A DNA stretch of 64,000 bases from Gillisia sp. Hel_I_86. GTDB lineage: Bacteria; Bacteroidota; Bacteroidia; Flavobacteriales; Flavobacteriaceae. Each line of letters opens with the position of its first letter. Position 1 is the first letter of the stretch. The DNA is taken from the NCBI RefSeq assembly GCF_007827275.1, contig NZ_VISE01000001.1:2728001-2792000 (forward strand), read 5' to 3'. Under the pieces are notes generated by a model that saw only the letters and a list, made by a program, of their open reading frames with translations, did not search any database and was not told the origin of the DNA. The position numbers and the translations under genes are program-made. Positions 1 through 7,633 of this stretch are shown here, piece by piece.

Positions 1-91
1 TCACAGACCGGAGCATTTTTCGGCTGGTAACAGAGGCAATTGCTGAAACCACCATGATAAGTGCTAAAACATAAAAAACAATTTTTTCCAT
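1..91 (-). CDS. nuoJ: NADH-quinone oxidoreductase subunit J (partial, N-terminus only)
   Basis: The first 30 codons of a membrane protein run off the left edge of the window, starting at the ATG at 91 and reading MEKIVFYVLALIMVVSAIAS. NuoJ is one of the small antiporter-like membrane subunits of complex I, and it follows nuoI in Bacteroidota nuo operons. The hydrophobic N-terminus and the position 4 bp after the nuoI stop support the call. Most of the gene is outside the window, so the identification rests on order plus the short N-terminus. Confidence 0.75.
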   Translation of the reverse strand, partial: MEKIVFYVLALIMVVSAIASVTSRKMLRSV

Positions 92-95
92 AAGC

Positions 96-572
96 TTAAT
101 CTTCTATACCTGCTTTTACTTTGGATCCCGGTTTGTTTAAAACCCTGGTAAGCTGGGTCCTGTCATACACCGAATTTTCATAATTCTGTGCCCATTTAAT
201 CGCATCGGTGGGGCAAGCTTCAATACATAAGCCGCACATGGTGCACATGCCCAAATGATAAATGTGCTTGTCTATCTTTTTTTTCTTTTTACCTGTGTCC
301 TCATCTATAGCACGGTCCCAGATAATTTCAATAGTGCCGTTAGGACAGGCAATTTCACATTTCTGGCAACCAGTGCACTGGTGTTCATTTTTTTCGTCAT
401 GGGGCATTACTACTTCCCCACGAAAACGTTCAAACATTTTTAAGGTGTCCCGGTTGTCTGGATATTGTTGGGTAATTGCCCCTTTTCTGGAATTAAGGAA
501 ATATTTTCCCGTAACGCTCATTCCGGTGAGCAGTGTTTTTATTCCGTTGTATATCTCTGATAAATAACTCAT
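96..572 (-). CDS. nuoI: NADH-quinone oxidoreductase subunit I (2[4Fe-4S] ferredoxin-like)
   Basis: This 158-residue protein is the peripheral-arm subunit that carries clusters N6a and N6b and passes electrons towards NuoB. Two classical ligand sets are visible: C66-x2-C69-x2-C72-x3-C76 and C110-x2-C113-x2-C116-x3-C120, each closed by Cys-Pro. The N-terminal 50 residues are an amphipathic membrane-associated stretch, as usual for NuoI. It lies between nuoH and nuoJ with gaps of 4-5 bp, so it is part of one operon. In an enzyme without NuoEFG this subunit is a plausible docking partner for ferredoxin, which is an inference. Confidence 0.95.
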   Translation of the reverse strand: MSYLSEIYNGIKTLLTGMSVTGKYFLNSRKGAITQQYPDNRDTLKMFERFRGEVVMPHDEKNEHQCTGCQKCEIACPNGTIEIIWDRAIDEDTGKKKKKIDKHIYHLGMCTMCGLCIEACPTDAIKWAQNYENSVYDRTQLTRVLNKPGSKVKAGIED

Positions 573-577
573 AATTT

Positions 578-1642
578 CTAGAATTGAATAGTGAAATTAA
601 GCCATACAATTACCGCCATGATTACAATGTTTACCAGATTGATGGGCAGCAAATACTTCCATTCCAGGGTAAGCAGCTGGTCTACTCTTAACCTTGGGAA
701 GGTCCACCTAAACCACATCATTAAAAATACCAGCACAAAGGTTTTTGCCAGGAACCAGAAAACACCCAACCAGGGTATAGATTGGGTAATGCCAAAAGGG
801 GAAAGCCATCCCCCAAAGAAAACGGTGGTGGCAATTGCCGCAATTATAAACATGTTGATGAATTCTGCTAAAAAGAAATAGGCGAATTTCATCCCTGAAT
901 ATTCGGTATGGAACCCTGCGCCCAGTTCAGATTCGGCTTCAACCATATCAAAAGGGGCTCGGTTGGTTTCGGCGGTTCCGGCAATCATATAAATCATAAA
1001 GGCAATAATGGCGGGAATATGCCCCTGCACAATCAACCATCCGTTTTTTTGAACCTCTATGATCTCTGAAAGTTGTAGGCTTCCGGTGATTAAGATCATG
1101 GTAAGCAGGGAAAGACCTATGGAAAGTTCATAACTTATAGTTTGAACACCACTTCTCATGGCACCTATCAAAGCGAATTTATTATTACTGCTCCAGCCCC
1201 CGAGAAGGATACCTATAACCCCTACCGATGAAATTGCGATGAGGAAGAAAATACCAATATTAATATCGAATGCTTGTAGATCCTTGGTAAATGGAAACAC
1301 GGCCAGTGCCATTAATGAAGAAATAATGACAAAGTAAGGAGCTAAATTGTATAAAAATTTATCGGCTTTTACGGTGCCTGTAAGCTCCTTGGACACAAGT
1401 TTTAAAGCATCGGCCATGGTTTGCAACAACCCATGAAAACCAACCCTGTTTGGCCCAATCCTTAATTGAAACCAAGCGGCTACTTTTCTTTCCATTAAAA
1501 CCAGATATAAGCCCAGAACAGCAAAAAGGGTCAGATAAGCTAGGGCAATCAATGCCATTTCTATAATACCAACGGCCATTGCCGGCATGATATTTAGAAG
1601 CCAGTTGTGAATATTGTTTGCTATACTTAAAGGTATATTCAT
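578..1642 (-). CDS. nuoH: NADH-quinone oxidoreductase subunit H
   Basis: A 354-residue polytopic membrane protein of the normal NuoH length. It carries the conserved cytoplasmic-loop motif EAESELGAGFHTEYSG and the early RIGPNRVGFHGLLQ motif, both at the quinone-entry region where NuoH contacts NuoD and NuoB. About eight hydrophobic segments are readable. The gene starts only 10 bp after the nuoD stop, so nuoE, nuoF and nuoG, which occupy this place in 14-subunit operons, are absent here. NuoH couples quinone reduction to the proton-pumping arm. Confidence 0.97.
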   Translation of the reverse strand: MNIPLSIANNIHNWLLNIMPAMAVGIIEMALIALAYLTLFAVLGLYLVLMERKVAAWFQLRIGPNRVGFHGLLQTMADALKLVSKELTGTVKADKFLYNLAPYFVIISSLMALAVFPFTKDLQAFDINIGIFFLIAISSVGVIGILLGGWSSNNKFALIGAMRSGVQTISYELSIGLSLLTMILITGSLQLSEIIEVQKNGWLIVQGHIPAIIAFMIYMIAGTAETNRAPFDMVEAESELGAGFHTEYSGMKFAYFFLAEFINMFIIAAIATTVFFGGWLSPFGITQSIPWLGVFWFLAKTFVLVFLMMWFRWTFPRLRVDQLLTLEWKYLLPINLVNIVIMAVIVWLNFTIQF

Positions 1643-1652
1643 TGCATTAATT

Positions 1653-2774
1653 TTAACGGTCTATATCGGGTATTACGAGATCCAAGGTTGCCATGGTAGC
1701 CACCAAGTCACCAATTTTCCCCCCTATGCTAATGTGGTTCAACAATGAAAGGTTAGAGAGGCCAGGCGATCTAAATTTCATGCGATACGGATTTTTTGTC
1801 CCAGTACTAATTATGTAAACTCCAAGCTCTCCCCTTGCTGTTTCCACTTTTTGATAAAATTCCCCTTTCGGTAATTTTATTACGGCATTGGTGGGAACTT
1901 GATAATCCCCTTCCGGAATTTTATCTATCAATTGTTCTATTATAGACATGGATTCCCACATTTCCTGGATACGTACCTGGTAACGGGCAAAACAATCGCC
2001 TTCCGTCTTAATGGCTTCATTAAAAGTGACCTTATCAATTGCACTGTAGGGATGGTGTTTTCTCACATCGCAGGAATAGTTGGATCCCCTTCCAACCGGG
2101 CCCGAAGCCCCAAATGATATGGCATCTTCGCGGGTTAATACCCCCACACCTTTGGTGCGTTTCTGAAAAATCACATTTCCGGTCAATAGGCGGTCATATT
2201 CGGGTAATTTGATCCTGAAATGCGTTATAAATTCCTTGACCCTTTTTACGAAATTAGGATGAACATCATGCATTAATCCCCCGGGAATATTGTAGTTCAT
2301 GGTTAAGCGGGCCCCGCAGGTTTCCTCGAAGATATCGTTGATCATTTCCCGGTCCCTGAACCCATAAAAATAAGTGGTAAGGGCACCTACATCCATCCCC
2401 ATAACTCCCCACCACAGGGTGTGTGAAGCAATACGGGTTAACTCGCCAATAATGGTCCTTATTACTTTTACCCTATCGGGAACTTCAAGTTCCAGGGCGT
2501 TTTCTACTGTTAAGCAAACAGCCTCGTTATTGATATGTGACGATAAATAATCCATCCGGTCTGTTAGATGAACAATTTGCTGATAGCTGTCCCGTTCGCA
2601 CATTTTTTCAATCGAACGGTGTATATATCCCAGGTCTGGCTCTACTTTTTTTATAATCTCCCCATCTATGGTTAACAGGAGGCGAAGCACACCGTGCGTT
2701 GCAGGGTGTTGTGGCCCCATGTTAATGAAGTATTCTTCAGATTTAAAGTTGTTATTGACAATCGTTGTTTCCAT
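1653..2774 (-). CDS. nuoD: NADH-quinone oxidoreductase subunit D (49-kDa subunit)
   Basis: A 373-residue hydrophilic subunit homologous to the large subunit of NiFe hydrogenases, without nickel ligands. It forms the quinone cavity together with NuoB. The signature MGPQHPATHGVLRLLL is near the N-terminus, followed by RSIEKMCERDSYQQ, and the C-terminus ends with a typical DLVIPDIDR tail. It is separate from nuoC, unlike the fused nuoCD of enterobacteria. It lies 6 bp downstream of nuoC and 10 bp upstream of nuoH. The start at 2774 gives a short N-terminal extension before the conserved block. Confidence 0.97.
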   Translation of the reverse strand: METTIVNNNFKSEEYFINMGPQHPATHGVLRLLLTIDGEIIKKVEPDLGYIHRSIEKMCERDSYQQIVHLTDRMDYLSSHINNEAVCLTVENALELEVPDRVKVIRTIIGELTRIASHTLWWGVMGMDVGALTTYFYGFRDREMINDIFEETCGARLTMNYNIPGGLMHDVHPNFVKRVKEFITHFRIKLPEYDRLLTGNVIFQKRTKGVGVLTREDAISFGASGPVGRGSNYSCDVRKHHPYSAIDKVTFNEAIKTEGDCFARYQVRIQEMWESMSIIEQLIDKIPEGDYQVPTNAVIKLPKGEFYQKVETARGELGVYIISTGTKNPYRMKFRSPGLSNLSLLNHISIGGKIGDLVATMATLDLVIPDIDR

Positions 2775-2780
2775 ATTCCA

Positions 2781-3257
2781 TTATTTAACGACCATATTAA
2801 CTTCATCTACATAATCTTTTCTTAGCGGAAAGCCTTCCCACTCATCGGTAAGGAAGAGCCTTTTTAAGTTAGGATGGCTATTGAATTTTATTCCGAAGAA
2901 ATCATAGACCTCCCGTTCATGGAAATTGGCAGTAGCCCAGATATCCTGAACCGAATCCACTTCAGGATTTTCACGATCTTCAGTGAGGGTTTTTACAACA
3001 AGGATATGCCTGTGGACAGTAGATTCTAAGTGATAAACCACACCTAATTCTTTTCCCCAGTCAACCCCGGTTAAACAGAATAAATAATCTAAATGGGTTC
3101 CTTTATTGTGTTTTAAGCTCCACATGAGTTCGTGGAGATAGTCTGGGTGGATGCTTATATTTAAAAATTGGGAGCCTTCTTCTGAGAATTCAAGTTTTAC
3201 AGCACCTGGATCTGAAAACCAGCCGCCTATATGTTTTTGTAATGCTTCGTTAGTCAT
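2781..3257 (-). CDS. nuoC: NADH-quinone oxidoreductase subunit C (30-kDa subunit)
   Basis: A 158-residue protein with the NuoC family signature near the C-terminus, WATANFHEREVYDFFGI followed by HPNLKRLFL and a PLRKDY ending. NuoC is a non-catalytic peripheral-arm subunit that packs against NuoD. The protein is on the short side for the family. Order B-C-D with gaps of 6-12 bp places it in the nuo operon. Confidence 0.95.
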   Translation of the reverse strand: MTNEALQKHIGGWFSDPGAVKLEFSEEGSQFLNISIHPDYLHELMWSLKHNKGTHLDYLFCLTGVDWGKELGVVYHLESTVHRHILVVKTLTEDRENPEVDSVQDIWATANFHEREVYDFFGIKFNSHPNLKRLFLTDEWEGFPLRKDYVDEVNMVVK

Positions 3258-3269
3258 AGCTTTCGGGTT

Positions 3270-3851
3270 TTAAAGTCCTTCATCAAAGCCTTCTACAGGG
3301 TTCTTTTTATGCTTCATGCTTTCGGTCCTTATTTTTTCCTGCAGCATTAACATACCTTCCAGTAAAGCTTCGGGACGGGGGGGGCATCCCGGCACATAAA
3401 CATCTACCGGGATCACATGGTCAGCACCTTTTACCACCGAATAGGAGTTGTAAAAAAAAGGGCCTCCGGAAATTGCACACGCGCCCATGGCGATTACGTA
3501 TTTGGGTTCAGCCATCTGGTCGTAGAGGCGCCTTAATACCGGGGCCATTTTATTCACAATGGTTCCGGCAATAATTATCAAATCGGCTTGCCTTGGGGAG
3601 GGGCGGGCGACTTCAAAACCAAACCTGGAATAATCATGGCGGGCAGCCCCTGTTTGCATCATTTCTATGGCACAGCAGCTGGTTCCAAAATAAAGGGACC
3701 AAAGCGAATTTGAACGCCCCCAATTAATGATTTTATCCAGTGAAGTGACAATTACATTTGCCCCGTTTCCTGCCGGAATTACTTTTCCCGGGAAACCTTC
3801 AGGCGTCTTATTGTTGTTGTCTACTCCCATTTTAATGCTCCTTTTTTCCAT
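3270..3851 (-). CDS. nuoB: NADH-quinone oxidoreductase subunit B
   Basis: NuoB carries the terminal cluster N2 that reduces quinone. The unusual tandem cysteine ligand appears as [14 protein letters not shown]. The remaining ligands lie in MGACAISGG and in [15 protein letters not shown]. The protein is 193 residues from the ATG at 3851, which overlaps the end of nuoA by 31 bp. The internal Met at 3830 (MGVDNNNK) would shorten the overlap to 10 bp and is an equally plausible start. The gene lies between nuoA and nuoC. Confidence 0.96.
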   Translation of the reverse strand: MEKRSIKMGVDNNNKTPEGFPGKVIPAGNGANVIVTSLDKIINWGRSNSLWSLYFGTSCCAIEMMQTGAARHDYSRFGFEVARPSPRQADLIIIAGTIVNKMAPVLRRLYDQMAEPKYVIAMGACAISGGPFFYNSYSVVKGADHVIPVDVYVPGCPPRPEALLEGMLMLQEKIRTESMKHKKNPVEGFDEGL

Positions 3852-4171
3852 GCGTAAACCAGTCCTAATCCTAGTATGAGCAGGAAGATGATTATTTCAA
3901 CCAAAGCAACGACGCCCACTTCTTGGTAAACCACCGCCCAAGGAAATAAAAATGCGACTTCCACATCAAAGATTAAAAACAAGATGGCGAATAAATAATA
4001 ACCTACTTTAAACTGAACCCAGGTAGGCCCAATGGTTTCCATACCACTTTCATAAGGTTCCCGCTTTTGAGAATTATCGGATTTTGGTGAAATTAAATTT
4101 GACAGAAAGTTCGCACCGGCTACTAAAACCACCCCGGCAATAAGGAATACTATAAGTGCTTCTGATCCCAT
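3821..4171 (-). CDS. nuoA: NADH-quinone oxidoreductase subunit A
   Basis: A 116-residue membrane protein with three hydrophobic segments and the family motif [14 protein letters not shown], followed by [15 protein letters not shown]. NuoA anchors the interface between the membrane and peripheral arms. It is the first nuo gene of the operon and follows korB by 74 bp in the same direction. A weak hairpin lies in that gap, so the kor and nuo genes could be partly co-transcribed. Confidence 0.96.
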   Translation of the reverse strand: MGSEALIVFLIAGVVLVAGANFLSNLISPKSDNSQKREPYESGMETIGPTWVQFKVGYYLFAILFLIFDVEVAFLFPWAVVYQEVGVVALVEIIIFLLILGLGLVYAWKKGALKWE

Positions 4172-4222
4172 ATTTTTATAGACTTAACATGTTTAAAATT
4201 AAAAGTATTTAGGATTTTAATT

Positions 4223-4238
4223 ACTGATAAAAATCAGT
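4223..4238 (-). terminator. weak hairpin between korB and nuoA
   Basis: A 6-bp perfect stem (ACTGAT/ATCAGT) with a 4-base loop lies just after korB on the minus strand. No strong U-run follows. It could attenuate read-through from kor into nuo or be incidental. Confidence 0.3.
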
Positions 4239-4245
4239 TATTTCC

Positions 4246-5256
4246 TTATTTTACCTCATAAGTTTCCCCTGAAAAGAACAGATCATCTGTTTTTCTGAAA
4301 CTGGAATTTGCTTTAACTTCTGCGGTCAGTGCATCTTCCCTTTCTTCTAGGGTTACATCGTTAAAACTTCTAATTATTCCGGTTACTAAAGGGTATTCCA
4401 GCCTCACCAGCATTTGGTGAAGGGTAGGGTCTTTTTCTTTGGCATCATGGACAAGAAAATCTTCTTGGGTAATTCCGTTTTCTCCAATAGTGGCCACTTG
4501 CAGTTTTAAGCCGTTTAGCACAAGACCTTTATTCCGGTTTTTTCCGAATAACATAGGTTTACCGTGTTCCACGAAAAGTTGTTTGTCCTCTCGAACAGAT
4601 TTATCGGTATATTTCACATAGCAACCATCGTTAAAGATTACACAGTTTTGAAGTACTTCTACCAAAGAGGTGCCTTTAAATTTTTCAGCTTGGATAAAGA
4701 TATCGGTCATTTCTTTGGGTGAATTTCCCCCAACCCTGGCAAAAAATCTTGCTTGGGCCCCTAAGGCCAGTTCTCCGGGAGTAAATGGTGGCTGGGTATT
4801 TCCGTAAGGAGACGATTTTGTTTTTTGGCCCACTAGCGAGGTTGGAGAAAACTGCCCCTTGGTCAAGCCGTAAATTTCGTTATTAAAAAGGATAATATTA
4901 AGGTTTATATTCCTTCGCAATACATGTATAAAATGGTTTCCTCCAATGGCCATGCTATCTCCATCCCCGGTAATAACCCATACGCTCAGTTGGGGATTTG
5001 CCAGTTTCACGCCAGAGGCTATCGCGGGAGCCCTGCCATGGATACCATGCATTCCATAGGTGTCCATATAGTATGGAAAACGGGAAGAACAGCCTATTCC
5101 CGAAATAAAGACCACATCTTCTTTTTTCACGCCAACTTCAGGAAGGGCTTTTTGTACCGAACGCAGAATAACATAGTCATCACAGCCCGGGCACCATCTT
5201 ACCTCCTGGTCATTTGCAAAATCTTTATACGTATATTTTTTTACAGCTGTTTCCAT
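4246..5256 (-). CDS. korB: 2-oxoglutarate:ferredoxin oxidoreductase, beta (TPP) subunit
   Basis: A 336-residue thiamine-pyrophosphate subunit of a 2-oxoacid:ferredoxin oxidoreductase. Cluster cysteines are seen at WCPGCDDY and at GIGCSSR. The TPP/Mg motif begins GDGDSMAIGGNHFIHVLRRN and continues to FNNEIYGLTKGQ. The sequence best resembles the 2-oxoglutarate branch (KorB/OorB) found in aerobic Bacteroidota. The enzyme makes succinyl-CoA, CO2 and reduced ferredoxin from 2-oxoglutarate. It starts 2 bp after korA and precedes nuoA, so product ferredoxin and a possible consumer are encoded side by side. Exact substrate preference among 2-oxoacids is inferred. Confidence 0.92.
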   Translation of the reverse strand: METAVKKYTYKDFANDQEVRWCPGCDDYVILRSVQKALPEVGVKKEDVVFISGIGCSSRFPYYMDTYGMHGIHGRAPAIASGVKLANPQLSVWVITGDGDSMAIGGNHFIHVLRRNINLNIILFNNEIYGLTKGQFSPTSLVGQKTKSSPYGNTQPPFTPGELALGAQARFFARVGGNSPKEMTDIFIQAEKFKGTSLVEVLQNCVIFNDGCYVKYTDKSVREDKQLFVEHGKPMLFGKNRNKGLVLNGLKLQVATIGENGITQEDFLVHDAKEKDPTLHQMLVRLEYPLVTGIIRSFNDVTLEEREDALTAEVKANSSFRKTDDLFFSGETYEVK

Positions 5257-5258
5257 AA

Positions 5259-7127
5259 TTATTGGGCTAATTGTTTAAATTTTTCAATGAGTTCATCGTT
5301 GGCAAAGGGTAAGCCCTGTATTTTATTGAATTGTAAAAATTCAATTCCGCTAAAGTTCATTCTTAAAATGTTCACAAATTGACCGTTGTTCAATTCGCAA
5401 ACAATAACTTTCTTGAATTTACTTAGGATTTCCCCTGTGTTCTTTGGCAGCGGATTAATGTAGTTGAAATGTGCGAAGCCAATATTTTCGTATCCTTCTT
5501 CATTTAAATGTTTTACGGCCGAATATAGGGAGCCGAAGGTTCCTCCCCAACCAATTACCAAGAGTTCACCTTGGTTGGCGAATGAAGTTGTTAGAATGGG
5601 AATATTATTTTGAACGCGCTTAATTTTTTCGGCCCGGGTCCAAGTCATTACTTCATGGTTCCCAGGAACGTGCGAAACATCTCCCGTTATATGGTCTTTC
5701 TCAAGGCCTCCAACCCTATGCTCTAATCCAGGGGTACCCGGAATGGCCCAATTTCTGGCAAGGCTATCCTCATCACGATCATAAGGATGCCAGTTTTCTT
5801 TAGCCTCCTTGATAATATGATTTTTTATTTCCGGTAGGTCTGCAATACTTTTTATCTTCCATGGAGCCGAGCCGTTTGCTATATAACCATCGGTCAACAA
5901 AATTACAGGGGTCATATGCTCCAGGGCAAGTTTTGAGGCCTGGTATGCATAATCAAAACAATTGGCGGGTGTACTGGCGGCAATCACTATTACGGGGCTT
6001 TCCCCGTTTCTGCCATACATGGCCTGTAAAAGGTCGGATTGTTCCGTTTTTGTGGGTAAGCCCGTAGAAGGTCCGCCGCGTTGAACGTTTACTACTACAA
6101 GCGGCAATTCTATCATCATGGCCAATCCCAATGCTTCCCCTTTTAAAGCGAGCCCCGGACCTGAAGTGGTCGTGATGGCCAGATCACCGGCAAAAGAAGC
6201 TCCTATTGCCGAGGAAATACCTGCTATTTCATCTTCGGCCTGGAACGCCTTCACACCAAAGTGCTTATGCTTAACAAGCTCATGGAGAATATCCGTAGCC
6301 GGGGTGATGGGGTAGGAGCCTAAGAATAATTCTAGTCCCGATTTTTCGGCGGCTGCGAGAAAACCCCAGGCAGTAGCCGTATTCCCCATAATAATCCTAT
6401 AGGTACCGGGCGCCATTTTTGCGGGGGAAATAGAATAGGCATTAGGTATAAGTTCCAAGGTTTCAGCAAAAAAATACCCTGCATTTAATACTTTGGTATT
6501 GGCTTCAATGATGTGCGGGATGGATTTGAACTTTTTATTAAAAAAATCGATAGTATGGTCTTTAGACCGGTTGTACATCCAATACACCATGCCCAGGGCA
6601 AACATGTTCTTGCTTCGGGTAATGCTTTTATTGTCCAAGCCCTCAATGCCTTTTAAAGCTTCTTTTGTAAGGGTAGTCATATCCACTTCAATAACACGAT
6701 AGTTTTCAAGGCTGCCATCCTCAAGGGGATTGGTTGTATATTGTGCTTTCTCTAAATTCTTTTTATTAAAAGAATCGGCATCCACTATAACGGTATGCCC
6801 TGGTTTTACCGCATATAAATTGGTTTTTAAACCAGCGGGATTCATTGCAACCAGCAAATCAACATTATCTCCCGGTGTGCTCACTTCCACGCTTCCAATA
6901 TGTACCTGAAAGCCTGAGACCCCATATAAACTGCCCTGAGGAGCCCTGATCTCTGAGGGGTAATTAGGGAAAGTTGCAACATCGTTTCCAAACATGGCGG
7001 AAGTATCGGAAAACTGGGTCCCAGTTAACTGCATACCGTCGCCTGAATCACCAACAAACCTGATAACTACAGCTTTTAGAGATTCAGGAAGCTTCCCTTG
7101 ATTGTTTATTATCTTTTCTGTAATCAT
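5259..7127 (-). CDS. korA: 2-oxoglutarate:ferredoxin oxidoreductase, fused gamma-alpha subunit
   Basis: A 622-residue subunit in which the gamma domain (about residues 20-200, opening with VRFVGDSGDGMQLTGTQF) is fused to the alpha domain (about 240-610, with GSYPITPATDILHEL and the QRGGPSTGLPTKTEQ motif). This fusion is usual for KorA of Bacteroidota and Actinobacteria. It forms the catalytic complex with KorB. Translation starts at ATG 7127. The promoter lies in the intergenic region shared with the divergent ferredoxin gene: a perfect TATATTTG -7 box sits 20 bp from a CRP/FNR-like palindrome at 7182-7199. Confidence 0.93.
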   Translation of the reverse strand: MITEKIINNQGKLPESLKAVVIRFVGDSGDGMQLTGTQFSDTSAMFGNDVATFPNYPSEIRAPQGSLYGVSGFQVHIGSVEVSTPGDNVDLLVAMNPAGLKTNLYAVKPGHTVIVDADSFNKKNLEKAQYTTNPLEDGSLENYRVIEVDMTTLTKEALKGIEGLDNKSITRSKNMFALGMVYWMYNRSKDHTIDFFNKKFKSIPHIIEANTKVLNAGYFFAETLELIPNAYSISPAKMAPGTYRIIMGNTATAWGFLAAAEKSGLELFLGSYPITPATDILHELVKHKHFGVKAFQAEDEIAGISSAIGASFAGDLAITTTSGPGLALKGEALGLAMMIELPLVVVNVQRGGPSTGLPTKTEQSDLLQAMYGRNGESPVIVIAASTPANCFDYAYQASKLALEHMTPVILLTDGYIANGSAPWKIKSIADLPEIKNHIIKEAKENWHPYDRDEDSLARNWAIPGTPGLEHRVGGLEKDHITGDVSHVPGNHEVMTWTRAEKIKRVQNNIPILTTSFANQGELLVIGWGGTFGSLYSAVKHLNEEGYENIGFAHFNYINPLPKNTGEILSKFKKVIVCELNNGQFVNILRMNFSGIEFLQFNKIQGLPFANDELIEKFKQLAQ

Positions 7128-7153
7128 AATCTTTAATTAAGATTTATATCCTT

Positions 7154-7161
7154 CAAATATA
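7154..7161 (-). promoter_or_regulatory. -7 box for korAB
   Basis: On the minus strand the sequence is TATATTTG, an exact match to the flavobacterial TAnnTTTG -7 element. It lies 20 bp from the edge of the palindrome at 7182-7199, about 27 bp upstream of the korA start codon. Confidence 0.6.
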
Positions 7162-7181
7162 ATTTTACACTTTATAATGAA

Positions 7182-7199
7182 ATATGATAATCGTCATAT
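7182..7199. promoter_or_regulatory. CRP/FNR-like operator shared by korAB and fdx-nifJ
   Basis: Perfect inverted repeat ATATGA-TAATCG-TCATAT, extendable by one A/T pair on each side. The half-site and 6-bp spacing match the CRP/FNR family layout (compare TGTGA-N6-TCACA). It is centred between two divergent genes, with -7-like boxes exactly 20 bp away on both sides, so one bound dimer could act as a class II activator in both directions. Seven related sites occur elsewhere in the window. Confidence 0.75.
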
Positions 7200-7219
7200 T
7201 ATAGAAGCTTAAATGACTT

Positions 7220-7227
7220 TAATTTTA
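7220..7227 (+). promoter_or_regulatory. -7-like box for fdx-nifJ
   Basis: TAATTTTA matches TAnnTTTG except for the last base and lies exactly 20 bp right of the palindrome at 7182-7199. The same 8-mer occurs in the same geometry at 59474-59481. Confidence 0.5.
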
Positions 7228-7256
7228 TTTCATTATAATCAATAAAACAAGGTAAA

Positions 7257-7607
7257 ATGGCTCTAATCATAACAGACGAGTGCATCAATTGCGATGCTTG
7301 TATTTCAGAATGTCCAAATAATGCAATTTATGAACCGGACCAGGAATGGTCTTATTCAGACGAAACTTCTTTAAGTGGTATGGTAACAACCCCAAATGGG
7401 AAGGATGTTGATGCCGATGCTGAAAACGAACCTATTTCGGATGAATTTTATTTTATTGTGGCCGATAAGTGCACAGAATGTAAAGGCTTCCATGATGAGC
7501 CCCAGTGTGCTTCGGTTTGTCCTGTAGATTGTTGTATACCTGATGGGGACCACGATGAAACCGAAGAACAATTACTGGAGAAAAAGGCCTGGTTACATGG
7601 TGAATAA
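7257..7607 (+). CDS. 2[4Fe-4S] ferredoxin (YfhL/Alvin type)
   Basis: A 116-residue bacterial ferredoxin. First cluster ligands: C9-x2-C12-x2-C15-x3-C19 with a following-type Pro. Second set: C72-x2-C75-x8-C84-x3-C88-P, with extra cysteines C92 and C93. The long spacing between C75 and C84 is typical of Alvin-type ferredoxins. An acidic insertion of about 50 residues separates the motifs and an acidic tail follows. It is the likely electron carrier reduced by NifJ (26 bp downstream) and by KorAB (divergent), and the probable donor to complex I; the partnership is inferred from context. Confidence 0.9.
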   Translation: MALIITDECINCDACISECPNNAIYEPDQEWSYSDETSLSGMVTTPNGKDVDADAENEPISDEFYFIVADKCTECKGFHDEPQCASVCPVDCCIPDGDHDETEEQLLEKKAWLHGE

Positions 7608-7633
7608 AATGGAATGAACTAAATATATGCAAG

